Position numbers and translations under genes: made by a program
Assembly (NCBI GenBank): GCA_944332395.1
Contig: CALVJV010000023.1
Coordinates: forward strand, 1-41,932
Reading direction: 5' to 3'
Length of the DNA stretch: 41,932 bases
Origin: an uncultured Clostridia bacterium
GTDB taxonomy: Bacteria; Bacillota; Clostridia; Christensenellales; UBA1242
Notes under the pieces: model-generated
Told to the model about the DNA's origin: nothing
What the model saw: the letters and a program-made list of their open reading frames with translations, nothing else
The model's database searches: none
Part shown: positions 21,853 to 32,478 of the stretch, in pieces
How the letters are laid out: each line of letters starts with the position of its first letter
Position numbering within the stretch: the first letter of the stretch is position 1

Positions 21853-24600
21853 CTATTGAATTTTCATCCATTCCATAGTTTTTGAGAAGGCGGCAATTAA
21901 ATATGGTGCAAGGATTGTTAATATAATTAGGAATAAAACATTTTCCAAACCAATGGCAACAATGCCAAATGACGAACCTGCAAAAATTATTGTAAAGAAA
22001 CAAACTGCAAACATGGTAAAAAACATAGTGCCGGTTATGCCATTAAAGGGTCTACATAATTTAAGCAATTGAGCAAGCCCTGTCATCGTTAATATAATAG
22101 TGGCCATAGAACTTACAATATCAGTATTATCAAGATTTCCTTGTGTAAAATATACGAAGGCATAAACTGCACAAACATTGATAATTAAAGCTAGACCTCC
22201 AGGTAGGGCATTTTTTATTAAGTTGTAAATAAATTTACCATTAATGCGTTCGCTGTTTGGTTTCAGGGCCAAAAAGAATGAAGGAATGCCTATTACAAAG
22301 TATTCTAATAATATTAATTGGAAAGGACCAAATGGATATGTTTGCTGCGTTGCGAGAATAAAAATAGAGAATATAATTGAAAAAATTGTTTTCATAAAAA
22401 ATAATGCAGAAGCGCGTTGGACGTTGTTGATGACTCGACGCCCCTCAAATACCGTTTGTGGCATTGAGGAAAAATTAGAATCTAAAAGAACCATGTGTGA
22501 AACGCTTCTAACAGCTTCGCTACCAGAGGCCATTGCAATAGAACAATCAGCTTCTTTTAGGGCTAAAATATCGTTGACTCCATCACCAGTCATGGCAACT
22601 GTACAGCCAGAGCTCTTTAATGCTTTAACTAGAATTGCTTTTTGTTCTGGGGTAACGCGACCAAAAACTGTGTATTTCGTTGCCGCATTAATTACCTGTT
22701 TTTCGTTCATTCCTTCAAGGTTCACGAAAGCTTCTGTGTGTTCCACGCCAACTCTTTTCGCTATCTCAGCAACTGTTAGTGGATTATCTCCAGAAATAAT
22801 TTTTACTGCAACGCCGTTGTCTTTAAACCATTTTATCGTTTTTTCTGCGTCATCTCTGATTCTATCTTCGAGTACTAAAATGGCGACGATATCTCTGCCT
22901 GTTGGCAGCTTTCCGTTGTTTATTGTGCCTTCACTTTTTGCCAAGACTAAAACTCTATAACCATCTTTGGCATATTGCTCAATCATGTTTGCAATTTTTT
23001 TATCAATTTCTTTTGACAAAACGAATTCCGGTGCTCCAAGAATGTATGTGCCTTGATTTTCGAAAGATACTGCAGATAGCTTCCTTGCAGATGAAAATGG
23101 TAATGTTTCAATCGGTTTAAGATCTTTGTTAAAACCAAAGTAATTTATCAATGCTTGGCTAGTTTGATTGTTGTCGGAAAGGGAAGAAAGGAATGATCCC
23201 ATTATTCTTTTTAATGTAAAGCCTGAGTCGTTTTTAATTTCCAAAGAATTGTAAACTTTCATGGTTCCATCTGTAATTGTTCCTGTTTTGTCCAAGCATA
23301 ATACATTCACCCTGGCAAGCATTTCAACACAATAGAGGTCTTGAACAAGAGCTTTTTGTCTAGCGAGTCGAATCACTGAAACGGTTAAGGCTACGGAGCT
23401 TAATAGGTACATGCCGGCTGGAATCATGCCTATTAAGGATCCTGCTGTGCCACGGACGGTTTCTACTATGTCTTTTCCCGATCTGAAATAATTATTTACA
23501 TACATTGAGATTCCAAGAGGAATTATTATGAAACCAATAACTCTTATTATGTTTTTTAATGAACCCATTAATTCGGATTTTGGTCTTTTATATTTTTTTG
23601 CTTTATCAGCGAGTTGCTCAATGTAACTTGCTTTTCCAACTTTTGTAACTCGCACATAACCGGTTCCAGAAACAACGAAACTGCCAGATAACAGTGTGTC
23701 TCCAATTTTCTTTTTGATTGGAAGCGATTCTCCGGTTAATAGAGATTCATTTACTTCTATATTTCCATCAAGGAGTATGCAATCGGCTACAATTTGCTTT
23801 CCGACAGATAAAAAAACTATATCATCTATAACGACTTCATTTGTTGAAATTTGTTCTTTTACAGAGTTTCGAACAACTACTACAGTTGGAGCTGTTAACA
23901 ATGATAATTTTTCAATGGAACGCTTTGCTCTTATTTCCTGCAAAATACCAATTGCTGTATTTGCAACTATAATAAGCATAAATAAAAGGTCTTTGTAGGA
24001 ACCAACAATTGCTAAAGATAATGCAATTGCAAAGCATAATATGTTAAAAAATGTGACTATATTTTCAAAAAATATAGAGCGATAAGTTTTTACATTAGTG
24101 TTTTCTATTGCGTTAGTTTGGCCTTTTTCTATTCTTTCTTGAACTTGTTCAGTTGTTAACCCTATTTTGTAATCAGTTTTGACCCTTCTAACCCGAGTTT
24201 TAATTTGTGGTTCTGTTTTCTTTGTTTTTAGTTTAATTGAAGGGAAAAAACTAAAAGTTTTTTTGTGATCCAAATCTTTATTTTTTGAATCTGCTTTTAT
24301 TTTAGTTTTGTTATTTTCTCTTTTTAAATTGTTTTTTTTGCTTGTATCAGCATTTTTAGATTCAAGATTGGTGGAACTTGATTTAACGTCTTTATTTACT
24401 TCGTTATTTTTTGTCAAAGATGTAATGGGCTTTGAAGACATGGTTTTTTGATTGCTTGTGCTTTTATTATCGGTCTTTTTAATAGATTTATTTTCGGGTG
24501 TGCTTGAATTTGTCTTTTGATCTAAAGACATTTTTTCAAGGGGAGTCAATTTTGCTTGTTCAAGTTTTGTTGAGAAAATTTTGCTTTTCTTATTATCCAC
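21853..24600 (-). CDS. P-type cation ATPase, CtpE-like, with long N-terminal tail, 915 aa
   Basis: P-type ATPase core from about residue 145, with TGES in the actuator domain, MIPAGMYLLSSVALTV in M4, LCLDKTGTITDG at the phosphorylation site, ISGD, and MTGDGVNDILAL. The PAG in M4 and the missing APA after TGDGVND match the mycobacterial CtpE group, reported as a calcium uptake pump. Unusual is the first 140 residues: a disordered tail rich in Lys, Asn, Ser and Thr (many KK, NK and SS pairs). Starts with GTG after AAAGGA. Monocistronic, convergent with divIC, divergent from rpsF. Confidence 0.9.
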   Translation of the reverse strand: MDNKKSKIFSTKLEQAKLTPLEKMSLDQKTNSSTPENKSIKKTDNKSTSNQKTMSSKPITSLTKNNEVNKDVKSSSTNLESKNADTSKKNNLKRENNKTKIKADSKNKDLDHKKTFSFFPSIKLKTKKTEPQIKTRVRRVKTDYKIGLTTEQVQERIEKGQTNAIENTNVKTYRSIFFENIVTFFNILCFAIALSLAIVGSYKDLLFMLIIVANTAIGILQEIRAKRSIEKLSLLTAPTVVVVRNSVKEQISTNEVVIDDIVFLSVGKQIVADCILLDGNIEVNESLLTGESLPIKKKIGDTLLSGSFVVSGTGYVRVTKVGKASYIEQLADKAKKYKRPKSELMGSLKNIIRVIGFIIIPLGISMYVNNYFRSGKDIVETVRGTAGSLIGMIPAGMYLLSSVALTVSVIRLARQKALVQDLYCVEMLARVNVLCLDKTGTITDGTMKVYNSLEIKNDSGFTLKRIMGSFLSSLSDNNQTSQALINYFGFNKDLKPIETLPFSSARKLSAVSFENQGTYILGAPEFVLSKEIDKKIANMIEQYAKDGYRVLVLAKSEGTINNGKLPTGRDIVAILVLEDRIRDDAEKTIKWFKDNGVAVKIISGDNPLTVAEIAKRVGVEHTEAFVNLEGMNEKQVINAATKYTVFGRVTPEQKAILVKALKSSGCTVAMTGDGVNDILALKEADCSIAMASGSEAVRSVSHMVLLDSNFSSMPQTVFEGRRVINNVQRASALFFMKTIFSIIFSIFILATQQTYPFGPFQLILLEYFVIGIPSFFLALKPNSERINGKFIYNLIKNALPGGLALIINVCAVYAFVYFTQGNLDNTDIVSSMATIILTMTGLAQLLKLCRPFNGITGTMFFTMFAVCFFTIIFAGSSFGIVAIGLENVLFLIILTILAPYLIAAFSKTMEWMKIQ

Positions 24601-24748
24601 AACGTTTTCCTTTATTTAAAATTAATTCTTTCTTAATATTAGTAATATATAATATAATATTGAAAAATGTCAATAAAAAATATAAGTTTTAAATTAATTT
24701 TACAAAATACTTGCAAAATATTGATGTAGATGTTAAAATTCAAATACG

Positions 24749-24794
24749 TTCCTTGCTTTGGCAAAAGACCAAAGCCGAATAGTCCATAAGGAGG
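24749..24794 (+). promoter_or_regulatory. Probable S6:S18-binding leader of rpsF
   Basis: GCTTTGG (24755-24761) and CCAAAGC (24769-24775) form a perfect hairpin, with a CCG at 24775-24777 beginning at the last stem base. TTCCTT (24749-24754) can pair with AAGGAG (24788-24793), which is the rpsF ribosome site. A hairpin with CCG is the hallmark of the known S6:S18 autoregulatory motif, so this leader may let the S6:S18 complex block rpsF translation. Confidence 0.6.
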
Positions 24795-24801
24795 TAAAAA
24801 A

Positions 24802-25083
24802 ATGAAAACGTACGAGCTTTTATTTGCTTTAGACGGAGCACTTTCTGAAGAAGCTAGAGATGCAACCATTGAAAAAATAAAATCAATGATTGAGAAAGAA
24901 AAAGGCAAAATTCAGACAGTGGACAAATGGGGTATGAAAAAATTTGCCTATCCTGTTAAGTATAAAACGGAAGGATTTTACTGCCTAATGACGTTTGAAG
25001 CAGAAGTTGGTGTCCCAAAAGTATTAGACGGGTTGCTAAATATTACTGATGAAGTTGTTCGTCATATGATAGTCCAAAAATAA
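24802..25083 (+). CDS. rpsF: Ribosomal protein bS6, 93 aa
   Basis: Central small-subunit platform protein. Starts MKTYELLFAL and contains KWGMKKFAYPVKYKTEGFY, the classic bS6 core. Strong AAGGAGG site. Order rpsF-ssb-rpsR is the standard bacterial one. Confidence 0.98.
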   Translation: MKTYELLFALDGALSEEARDATIEKIKSMIEKEKGKIQTVDKWGMKKFAYPVKYKTEGFYCLMTFEAEVGVPKVLDGLLNITDEVVRHMIVQK

Positions 25084-25102
25084 TTGAAATATGAGGTGAA
25101 AA

Positions 25103-25519
25103 ATGAACAAAGTTATTGTTGTTGGTAACTTAACTAGAGATCCAGAATTGATAACTACGAATAGCGGAGTTTCAATGTGTAGGTTTACCATTGCAGTACA
25201 AAGAAGGTATGCCGGTGCCGACGGAAATAGAGAAACAGATTTTATTCCAGTAGTGGTTTGGCGTGCTCAGGCAGATAATTGCTATAAATATTTAAAGAAA
25301 GGAAGTAAAGCTGGTGTTGTGGGCTCAATGCAAACCAGAAATTACGAAACAACTGATGGGCAAAAAAGGTATGTTACTGAGGTTGTTGCCGAAGAAGTTG
25401 AATTTATTAGCACAAAAGGTTCTGAAGAAGGTCGGGAAGCTTCTTCGAGTGAGGAGTCTGGAAAGAAAAATGTCGTTGACGAATTTGAGCCAATAGATGA
25501 TGATGACCTTCCATTTTAA
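25103..25519 (+). CDS. ssb: Single-stranded DNA-binding protein, 138 aa
   Basis: OB-fold domain (about 1-108) with [24 protein letters not shown] and [14 protein letters not shown]. An acidic disordered linker leads to the partner-binding tip DDDLPF. Located between rpsF and rpsR with gaps of about 19 and 11 nt. Confidence 0.98.
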   Translation: MNKVIVVGNLTRDPELITTNSGVSMCRFTIAVQRRYAGADGNRETDFIPVVVWRAQADNCYKYLKKGSKAGVVGSMQTRNYETTDGQKRYVTEVVAEEVEFISTKGSEEGREASSSEESGKKNVVDEFEPIDDDDLPF

Positions 25520-25530
25520 AGGAGATATAT

Positions 25531-25803
25531 ATGAGTAAAAATGTAAAAAAACAAAATGTTATATATGATGACAAAACGCCTAAAAAGCGTCGTCCTGTTA
25601 ACAAAAAAGTTTGCTTATTCTGTGCAGACAAAGTAGAGACAATAGACTATAAGGATGTTGCGAGATTAAAAAGATTTATGACAGAAAAAGGAAAAATCAT
25701 TCCAAGACGTGCTAGTGGTGTTTGTGCAAAGCATCAAAGGGAGTTGACAAATGCAATTAAAAGGGCGCGAGTAATGGCTTTGTTGCCTTATAAAAATGAT
25801 TAA
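25531..25803 (+). CDS. rpsR: Ribosomal protein bS18, 90 aa, cysteine-containing form
   Basis: Core [18 protein letters not shown] and [23 protein letters not shown] are diagnostic. CLFC (N-terminal) and CAKH keep the potential zinc site of the C+ form. AAGGAG ribosome site; last gene of its operon. Confidence 0.98.
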   Translation: MSKNVKKQNVIYDDKTPKKRRPVNKKVCLFCADKVETIDYKDVARLKRFMTEKGKIIPRRASGVCAKHQRELTNAIKRARVMALLPYKND

Positions 25804-25805
25804 CA

Positions 25806-25836
25806 AAAAAACACTTCTTTCAAAGAAGTGTTTTTT
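25806..25836. terminator. Terminator after rpsR
   Basis: A 12-bp stem (AAAAAACACTTC and GAAGTGTTTTTT) with T run. Its A and T tracts allow action on both strands. Confidence 0.9.
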
Positions 25837-25910
25837 ATTTTAATTCCGTAATATATCCAATTATTTTGTTGTTATTCTTGAACTTGGTTTTTTATCTTAA
25901 AAACTAGAAA

Positions 25911-26831
25911 CTAATTTTTAAAAAGTTTTTTGTTTTTTATTATCTCTTGAACTATTTCATTGATTAAGAATATATCGTTATAAATAGGCTCCAGAAATTC
26001 AAAAGTCAAATCGTCTAGGTCTGTTGGTAAATTAAAAAGTTCTTTATTAAGATATAAAAAAAGATATTCGTCTCTGAAACTTAATCCAATTTTGCATTTT
26101 GCTTTTTTTGCCAAATTAATCAAATGTTGCATCATTGGCAGAGTTAATATTAACCTACCTTCAATTTGATCGTTCGTTTCAACGTGAAACAAGGTGTTAA
26201 ATTCATTTGATTCGGTCTGTAATGATTGCAGGAGGCTCTTTTTGCAAGAATTTATGTCAAGAATGCATTTGAATTGCTTTTTAAATTTTATTGCACAAAA
26301 AACACCGTCAAATATTTTATCAACATTGATTTTGCCTTGTTTGTCTTTGGTGATTTTTTCTACTATTAAATCAGAACCAGAAAGGAAGACAGAGCCATCT
26401 CTGTTTTTTATTTCAAGGACAAATAGATCTTCTCCGGAATAATTAGTGTATTTTTGATTTGTAAATCTACTTTTATCAAAAAGCGTTCTTGAGACAAATC
26501 CTTGTTCTAGGTAAAAAGAATCTTCCCCCCAAATATATTTTAGAATCTCGCCGATGTTTTTTCTTTTAAATTTTTTTACAAAACGATCCTTGCGAGCCAA
26601 GATTGGAAGGGCGCAAAAAGCGAACCAAGCAAATAAGCCAATTAATATAAAAAGGGGAATACTTTCGTTATTTGGGTCTAAAAAAAAGCTCAATCCAACG
26701 CATGCGCCAACAACTAAAATTGTTGAAAAAACGAACCAAAAGATTGAGAATGTTTTTACATTTTTATATTTTTTTTTTGCAACAAAAAAACTATTTTCAA
26801 ACTTTGCTTTAAATTCTTCTTTAGATATCAT
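25911..26831 (-). CDS. DUF3137-like membrane protein, 306 aa
   Basis: Two membrane helices near the N-terminus (about 28-50 and 60-76), then a cytosolic domain with EDLFVLEIKNRDGSVFLSG and LFHVETNDQIEGRLILTLPMMQHLINLAKK, typical of DUF3137. This family is often next to lemA, as here (divergent, 117 nt apart). The function is unknown; linkage suggests work together with LemA. GAGGAAG ribosome site. Confidence 0.75.
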   Translation of the reverse strand: MISKEEFKAKFENSFFVAKKKYKNVKTFSIFWFVFSTILVVGACVGLSFFLDPNNESIPLFILIGLFAWFAFCALPILARKDRFVKKFKRKNIGEILKYIWGEDSFYLEQGFVSRTLFDKSRFTNQKYTNYSGEDLFVLEIKNRDGSVFLSGSDLIVEKITKDKQGKINVDKIFDGVFCAIKFKKQFKCILDINSCKKSLLQSLQTESNEFNTLFHVETNDQIEGRLILTLPMMQHLINLAKKAKCKIGLSFRDEYLFLYLNKELFNLPTDLDDLTFEFLEPIYNDIFLINEIVQEIIKNKKLFKN

Positions 26832-26948
26832 TATGCTTCCTCAATCAAAAACATAATAAACAATAAAACAAATTTTGTCAAATAAATATTGTTTTAAAAT
26901 GTTGCATGATAAGAGATAACTTTGATATAATAACCTAGAGGAAAGTGT

Positions 26949-27527
26949 ATGAGTGTTATAGCTATAGTAATAATTTCTGTAATTGCATTTATCTTGTTTG
27001 TTTCTTTTGTCTGCACCTTTAACTCATTAATAAAAGCAAAAAACAAAGTAAAAGAATCTTTTTCAAGCATTGATGTTCATTTAAAATTGAGATATGATCT
27101 AATACCCAATTTGGTTAATGTTGTTAAGGGCTACACTAAGCACGAAGAGTCAATTATGAGTCAAGTAGCGGATTTAAGAAAAAAGGCAGTAGAAGCAGAA
27201 ACTCAAAAGCAAAAAATTAAAATTGCAAACGAATCTGGTGCTATTATAAAAAGATTATTTGCAACGTCAGAGGCATATCCTGAACTAAAAAGCAATAAAT
27301 TGTTTAAAAGGCTGTCAAGAGAACTCGTTGAAATTGAAGATAAAATTTCTGCGGCAAGAAGATTTTATAATAGTGAGATTAACAGATACAACAATTTGGT
27401 CATGCAATTTCCAACAAATATAATTGCAAAGATTTTTGGATTTAAAAAGTTGGAGAGTTTTGAGATTGAGAGAATAGAAAAAACAGATATTTTAGTAGGG
27501 GGGCGGTTTGATAGTGATAATAGTTAA
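26949..27527 (+). CDS. lemA: LemA family protein, 192 aa
   Basis: N-terminal membrane helix (about 3-25), then the LemA helical repeat: VKESFSSIDVHLKLRYDLIPNLVNVVKGYTKHE, ISAARRFYNSEINRYNNLV and FPTNIIAKIFGF. The molecular function is unresolved in the family. Preceded by TATAAT (26926-26931) and GAGGAAAG. Overlaps the next gene by about 14-20 nt. Confidence 0.94.
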   Translation: MSVIAIVIISVIAFILFVSFVCTFNSLIKAKNKVKESFSSIDVHLKLRYDLIPNLVNVVKGYTKHEESIMSQVADLRKKAVEAETQKQKIKIANESGAIIKRLFATSEAYPELKSNKLFKRLSRELVEIEDKISAARRFYNSEINRYNNLVMQFPTNIIAKIFGFKKLESFEIERIEKTDILVGGRFDSDNS

Positions 27528-27936
27528 TTGGGTGTTATTGGGCATTTTTGCTTTAACGTTTATTGCATCTATTGTGTTTACAATTTTTAATTTTTATAAA
27601 AAGAGCAAAAAACCTGTTTTGAGTGAAACTGAAAAGGTAAATGATTTGATTAGAAATAAGCAAAACAAGAATGGCAAAGAACAAAATGATGAGGCCCTTG
27701 TTGAAATTGAAAAAAATCAGGATATTGAACTTGAAATAAATAAAACTTATAAAGTTGGAGAAAATGAAGCGATCGCCGCAGGAAAATATACTTTGTTAAT
27801 TGTCGGTTCTGGAAAAGAAAAATTTAACATAAAAATAGACAAATTTGTAAAAGAGCATAGGCATGGAGATGTGGTAGTGTTAGAAGATGGGGAAGAGATA
27901 ACTTCAATTACGCAACCGATAATTTTAAGAGGCTGA
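27514..27936 (+). CDS. Membrane-anchored protein downstream of lemA, about 140 aa, unknown
   Basis: One N-terminal membrane helix, a charged linker rich in Lys, Asn and Glu (about 30-70), then a small beta domain (LEINKTYKVGENEAIAAGKYTL ending EEITSITQPIILRG). The TVGxxIxxGxYT-like spacing resembles repeats in secreted Firmicute proteins in which a domain states that it is at least a given value; I cannot name it. GTG 27514 or TTG 27508 may start it, after a G-rich site. The overlap with lemA indicates co-translation and a shared task. Confidence 0.7.
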   Translation: MIIVNWVLLGIFALTFIASIVFTIFNFYKKSKKPVLSETEKVNDLIRNKQNKNGKEQNDEALVEIEKNQDIELEINKTYKVGENEAIAAGKYTLLIVGSGKEKFNIKIDKFVKEHRHGDVVVLEDGEEITSITQPIILRG

Positions 27937-27975
27937 TATTTGACTAAATTAGTTGATATAATCTTATAAAAAAAG

Positions 27976-28005
27976 TTGACAAGATATTGTTGCGTGTGTT
28001 ATATT
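27976..28005 (+). promoter_or_regulatory. Promoter of the str operon (rpsL-rpsG-fusA)
   Basis: A perfect TTGACA (27976-27981) with TTATAT (27999-28004, 17-nt spacer) or TATATT one base later. The start falls near 28010. Confidence 0.7.
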
Positions 28006-28009
28006 ATTC

Positions 28010-28119
28010 AAGCGTGGTGTGCCCACGCTTTGAATTTTGTTATAATTTTTTAAAATGGTGTGAAATTAAAACAATTAAGACGAAATCAAAGAATTTCCTC
28101 TTGGGGCAGAGAGAAATTC
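28010..28119 (+). promoter_or_regulatory. Structured 5' leader of rpsL with two hairpins
   Basis: Hairpin 1: AAGCGTGG (28010-28017) with CCACGCTT (28023-28030), at the very 5' end of the predicted transcript. Hairpin 2: GAATTTC-CTCT (28091-28101) with AGAG-A-GAAATTC (28108-28119) around TGGGGC, with one bulged A. The leader is about 135 nt. Such leaders of ribosomal operons often bind an encoded protein (S7 or S12 here), but no known motif was recognised. Confidence 0.6.
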
Positions 28120-28144
28120 AACAACTACTTAAGGAGGTAAAAAA

Positions 28145-29034
<890 letters not shown>

Positions 29035-29053
29035 TCATAGGGATTGGAGTTAT

Positions 29054-31132
29054 ATGGGAAGAGATAAGAGTTTAGAATTAACTAGAAATATTGGTATAAT
29101 GGCACATATTGATGCCGGAAAAACAACGACTACTGAGCGTATACTTTATTATACAGGTAAAAGTCATAAAATTGGAGAAGTCCACGATGGTCAAGCGACA
29201 ATGGACTGGATGGCTCAGGAGCAAGAAAGAGGTATCACAATAACTTCTGCTGCGACGACAGTAAATTGGAAGAATCATAAGATAAACATTATTGATACCC
29301 CAGGCCACGTTGATTTTACTATTGAGGTTGAAAGGTCTTTAAAGGTTCTTGATGGCGCTGTTGAATTATTTACAGCTCGAGAGGGTGTTCAGTCTCAATC
29401 GAGAACTGTGTGGAACCAAGCAAATAAATATCATGTTCCAAGAATTGCATTTGTGAATAAAATGGATAGAGATGGTGCAGATTTTTTTAAAGTAGTCAGA
29501 ACGATGAATGAAGAATTAAATGCACATGCTGTTCCTATTCAGATTCCAATTGGAAAGGAAGATGATTTCAAAGGAATTATTGATCTAGTTGAAATGAGGG
29601 CTGTTGTTTACAAGGACGCTGAAGGAAAAATTCAAGAAGAAACCGAAATTCCAGGTGAATTATTTGCGGAAGCAAAAAAGCATAGAGACTACTTAATTGA
29701 AGCGATAGCCGAGACTAGTGACGAGCTAATGGAAAAGTTCTTTGATGGAGTCGAATTTACTGAAAAAGAAATCAAAGAAGGGATTAGAAAAGCTACTTTA
29801 GCTTTGCAAATGACTCCAGTTTGTTGTGGATCAAGTTTAAAAAACAAGGGTGTTCAAAAATTGATTGACGCAATAATTGATTATCTTCCAAGTCCGTTAG
29901 ATATTCCTCCAGTAAAAGGAGTGACTGAAGATGGAAAACCAGCAGAGAGAAAAACAAGCGACGAAGAACCATTTGCTGGTTTGGCTTTTAAGATTGCAAC
30001 AGATCAGTATGGCCGATTGACATTCTTTAGAATTTATAGTGGAAAACTAACTACGGGATCTTATGTTTATAATTCCACAAAAGGTAAAAAGGAAAGAATT
30101 GGGCGTTTGGTAAGAATGCATTCAAATTCAAGAATTGAAGAGCAAGAAGCATATGCTGGAGATATTATAGCCATAGTCGGTTTGAAAGATACAACAACGG
30201 GAGATACTCTTTGCGACGAGAAACATCCGATAATTTTGGAGAGAATGGAATTTCCAGACCCAGTTATACAGGTTGCGGTAGAACCAAAATCAAAAGCTGA
30301 CCAAGAAAAAATGACAGCAGCCTTATCAAAACTTGCAGAGGAAGATCCGTCTTTTAAGAGGTGGACTGATGAAGAAACTGGACAAACAATTATTGCTGGT
30401 GTAGGTGAATTGCATCTTGATATTATTGTTGATAGAATGAAACGAGAATATAAAGTTGAATGCAATGTGGGTGCTCCACAGGTTGCATATAGGGAAGCAA
30501 TAAAGAAGCCAGCATTAAATGTGGAAGGAAAATATATTAAACAATCTGGTGGTAAGGGTCAATATGGACATTGTGTTATCAATATTGAGCCGTTAGAAGC
30601 AGGTGCTGGATATGAATTTGTTGATAAAATAGTCGGTGGTGTTATTCCAAAAGAGTATATACCGGCAATTGACAAGGGAATTCAAGAGGCTGCAAAAACA
30701 GGAATTTTAGCAGGATATCCTTGCGTTGACTTTAGAGTAACACTTGTAGATGGATCCTATCATGATGTTGATTCGTCCGAATTGGCGTTTAAAATAGCTG
30801 GATCAATGGCTTTTAAAGAAGCGTTCAGACGTGCAAATCCAATCATATTGGAGCCAATTATGAAATTAGAAGTTGAGGTTCCAGAGCAATTTTTGGGTGA
30901 TGTTATGGGTGATGTTTCAAGGAGAAGGGGTTCTGTTTTGGGTACGAACGCAATTGGAAAAACTCAAGTTATTGATGCTGAAGTCCCATTGTCCGAGATG
31001 TTTGGATATGTTACTGACTTAAGAAGCAATACACAAGGTTTAGGACAATATCAAATGTCTTTTTCTCATTACTCAGAAGTTCCCAAAAATGTGTCTGAAA
31101 CAATAATAGGACAAAGAGCTAAAAAAGATTAA
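29054..31132 (+). CDS. fusA: Elongation factor G, 692 aa
   Basis: GTPase driving translocation. G1 [16 protein letters not shown]2 [10 protein letters not shown]3 DTPGHVDF, G4 NKMDRDGAD, then domains II-V ([19 protein letters not shown] in domain IV). ATG at 29054 after TTGGAG; the open frame reaches back to 28958 but the family start is [20 protein letters not shown]. Confidence 0.98.
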   Translation: MGRDKSLELTRNIGIMAHIDAGKTTTTERILYYTGKSHKIGEVHDGQATMDWMAQEQERGITITSAATTVNWKNHKINIIDTPGHVDFTIEVERSLKVLDGAVELFTAREGVQSQSRTVWNQANKYHVPRIAFVNKMDRDGADFFKVVRTMNEELNAHAVPIQIPIGKEDDFKGIIDLVEMRAVVYKDAEGKIQEETEIPGELFAEAKKHRDYLIEAIAETSDELMEKFFDGVEFTEKEIKEGIRKATLALQMTPVCCGSSLKNKGVQKLIDAIIDYLPSPLDIPPVKGVTEDGKPAERKTSDEEPFAGLAFKIATDQYGRLTFFRIYSGKLTTGSYVYNSTKGKKERIGRLVRMHSNSRIEEQEAYAGDIIAIVGLKDTTTGDTLCDEKHPIILERMEFPDPVIQVAVEPKSKADQEKMTAALSKLAEEDPSFKRWTDEETGQTIIAGVGELHLDIIVDRMKREYKVECNVGAPQVAYREAIKKPALNVEGKYIKQSGGKGQYGHCVINIEPLEAGAGYEFVDKIVGGVIPKEYIPAIDKGIQEAAKTGILAGYPCVDFRVTLVDGSYHDVDSSELAFKIAGSMAFKEAFRRANPIILEPIMKLEVEVPEQFLGDVMGDVSRRRGSVLGTNAIGKTQVIDAEVPLSEMFGYVTDLRSNTQGLGQYQMSFSHYSEVPKNVSETIIGQRAKKD

Positions 31133-31211
31133 AAAATTACATTAAAACATTTGTCAAAATAGTTTAAATGTGATAAAAATATAAAGAATAAAAAGTATAA
31201 GGAGATTTGAA

Positions 31212-32414
31212 ATGGCAAAAGCAAAATATGAAGCCAAAAAACCACATGTTAACGTTGGAACAATTGGACACGTTGACCATGGTAAGACAACTCTAACCGC
31301 TGCAATGACTATGGTTGCTGGTGTAAAAGGTCTTGCACAACAGGTTAGATATGATCAAATAGATAATGCACCAGAAGAAAAGGCTCGTGGTATAACAATT
31401 AATACTGCGCATGTTGAATATGAAACAGCAAAAAGACACTATGCACACGTTGACTGTCCTGGGCATGCTGACTATGTTAAAAACATGATAACAGGTGCTG
31501 CTCAAATGGATGGCGCGATTTTGGTTGTTGCTGCATCTGATGGACCAATGCCACAAACAAGAGAACACATTCTACTTGCTCGTCAGGTTGGCGTTCCAAA
31601 AATCCTAGTATTTATGAACAAATGTGATCAAGTTGACGATCCAGAGTTGTTGGATTTAGTCGAAATGGAAATTAGAGAATTGTTAACTCAATACGATTTC
31701 CCTGGTGATGACACCCCAATTATTCGTGGATCAGCATTGAAGGCTCTTGAAGCTGCACAAGCTGGAAAAACTGATGATCCAGCATTTGGACCAATAAATG
31801 AGTTGTTTGATGCCTTAGATAGTTATATTCCAGAACCAAAGAGAGATGTTGATAAACCATTCTTAATGCCTATTGAAGACGTTTTCACAATTACTGGACG
31901 TGGAACTGTTGCTACAGGACGTGTAGAACGTGGTGTGTTAAAAATGTCTGATACAGTTGAAATCGTTGGTATTCGTCCAACAAAGTCTACTGTTGTTACA
32001 GGTATTGAAATGTTTAGAAAATTGCTCGATGAAGCAGTTCCAGGTTATAATATTGGAGTTCTTCTACGTGGTATTCAAAGAACTGAAATTGAACGTGGAC
32101 AAGTTTTGTGTAAACCAGGCTCAATACATCCACATACTGATTTCACAGCCGAAGTATATGTATTGACAAAAGAAGAAGGCGGAAGACATACTCCATTCTT
32201 TAATAATTACAGACCACAATTCTACTTTAGAACAACTGACGTTACTGGAACAATTGAGCTTGAACCAGGTGTAGAAATGGTTATGCCAGGCGATAATGTT
32301 AGAATGACCGTGAAATTGATTACACCGATTGCCGTTGAAGAGGGATTGCGTTTTGCTATCCGTGAAGGCGGAAGAACTGTTGGTTCTGGTGTTGTTTCAA
32401 AAATTATCAAATAA
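31212..32414 (+). CDS. tuf: Elongation factor Tu, 400 aa
   Basis: Delivers aminoacyl-tRNA to the ribosome. G1 [11 protein letters not shown]3 [13 protein letters not shown]4 NKCD, G5 GSALKAL, with domains II and III complete. AAGGAG site and a 79-nt gap after fusA. This gap holds TTGTCA with AT-rich sequence downstream, a possible extra promoter. Confidence 0.98.
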   Translation: MAKAKYEAKKPHVNVGTIGHVDHGKTTLTAAMTMVAGVKGLAQQVRYDQIDNAPEEKARGITINTAHVEYETAKRHYAHVDCPGHADYVKNMITGAAQMDGAILVVAASDGPMPQTREHILLARQVGVPKILVFMNKCDQVDDPELLDLVEMEIRELLTQYDFPGDDTPIIRGSALKALEAAQAGKTDDPAFGPINELFDALDSYIPEPKRDVDKPFLMPIEDVFTITGRGTVATGRVERGVLKMSDTVEIVGIRPTKSTVVTGIEMFRKLLDEAVPGYNIGVLLRGIQRTEIERGQVLCKPGSIHPHTDFTAEVYVLTKEEGGRHTPFFNNYRPQFYFRTTDVTGTIELEPGVEMVMPGDNVRMTVKLITPIAVEEGLRFAIREGGRTVGSGVVSKIIK

Positions 32415-32430
32415 TGATTGATTAGGTAAA

Positions 32431-32460
32431 AAAAAAGAGTTCTAAAATGAACTCTTTTTT
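32431..32460. terminator. Terminator after tuf
   Basis: AAAAAAGAGTTC and GAACTCTTTTTT form a perfect 12-bp stem around TAAAAT, able to stop both tuf and the convergent gene. Confidence 0.9.
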
Positions 32461-32478
32461 TTGTTATAATTTTAATCG

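Noticed and set aside
22244-22960. 238-codon plus-strand frame inside the second P-type ATPase
   Set aside because: Antisense shadow of conserved motifs (TGDGVND region); no known domain.
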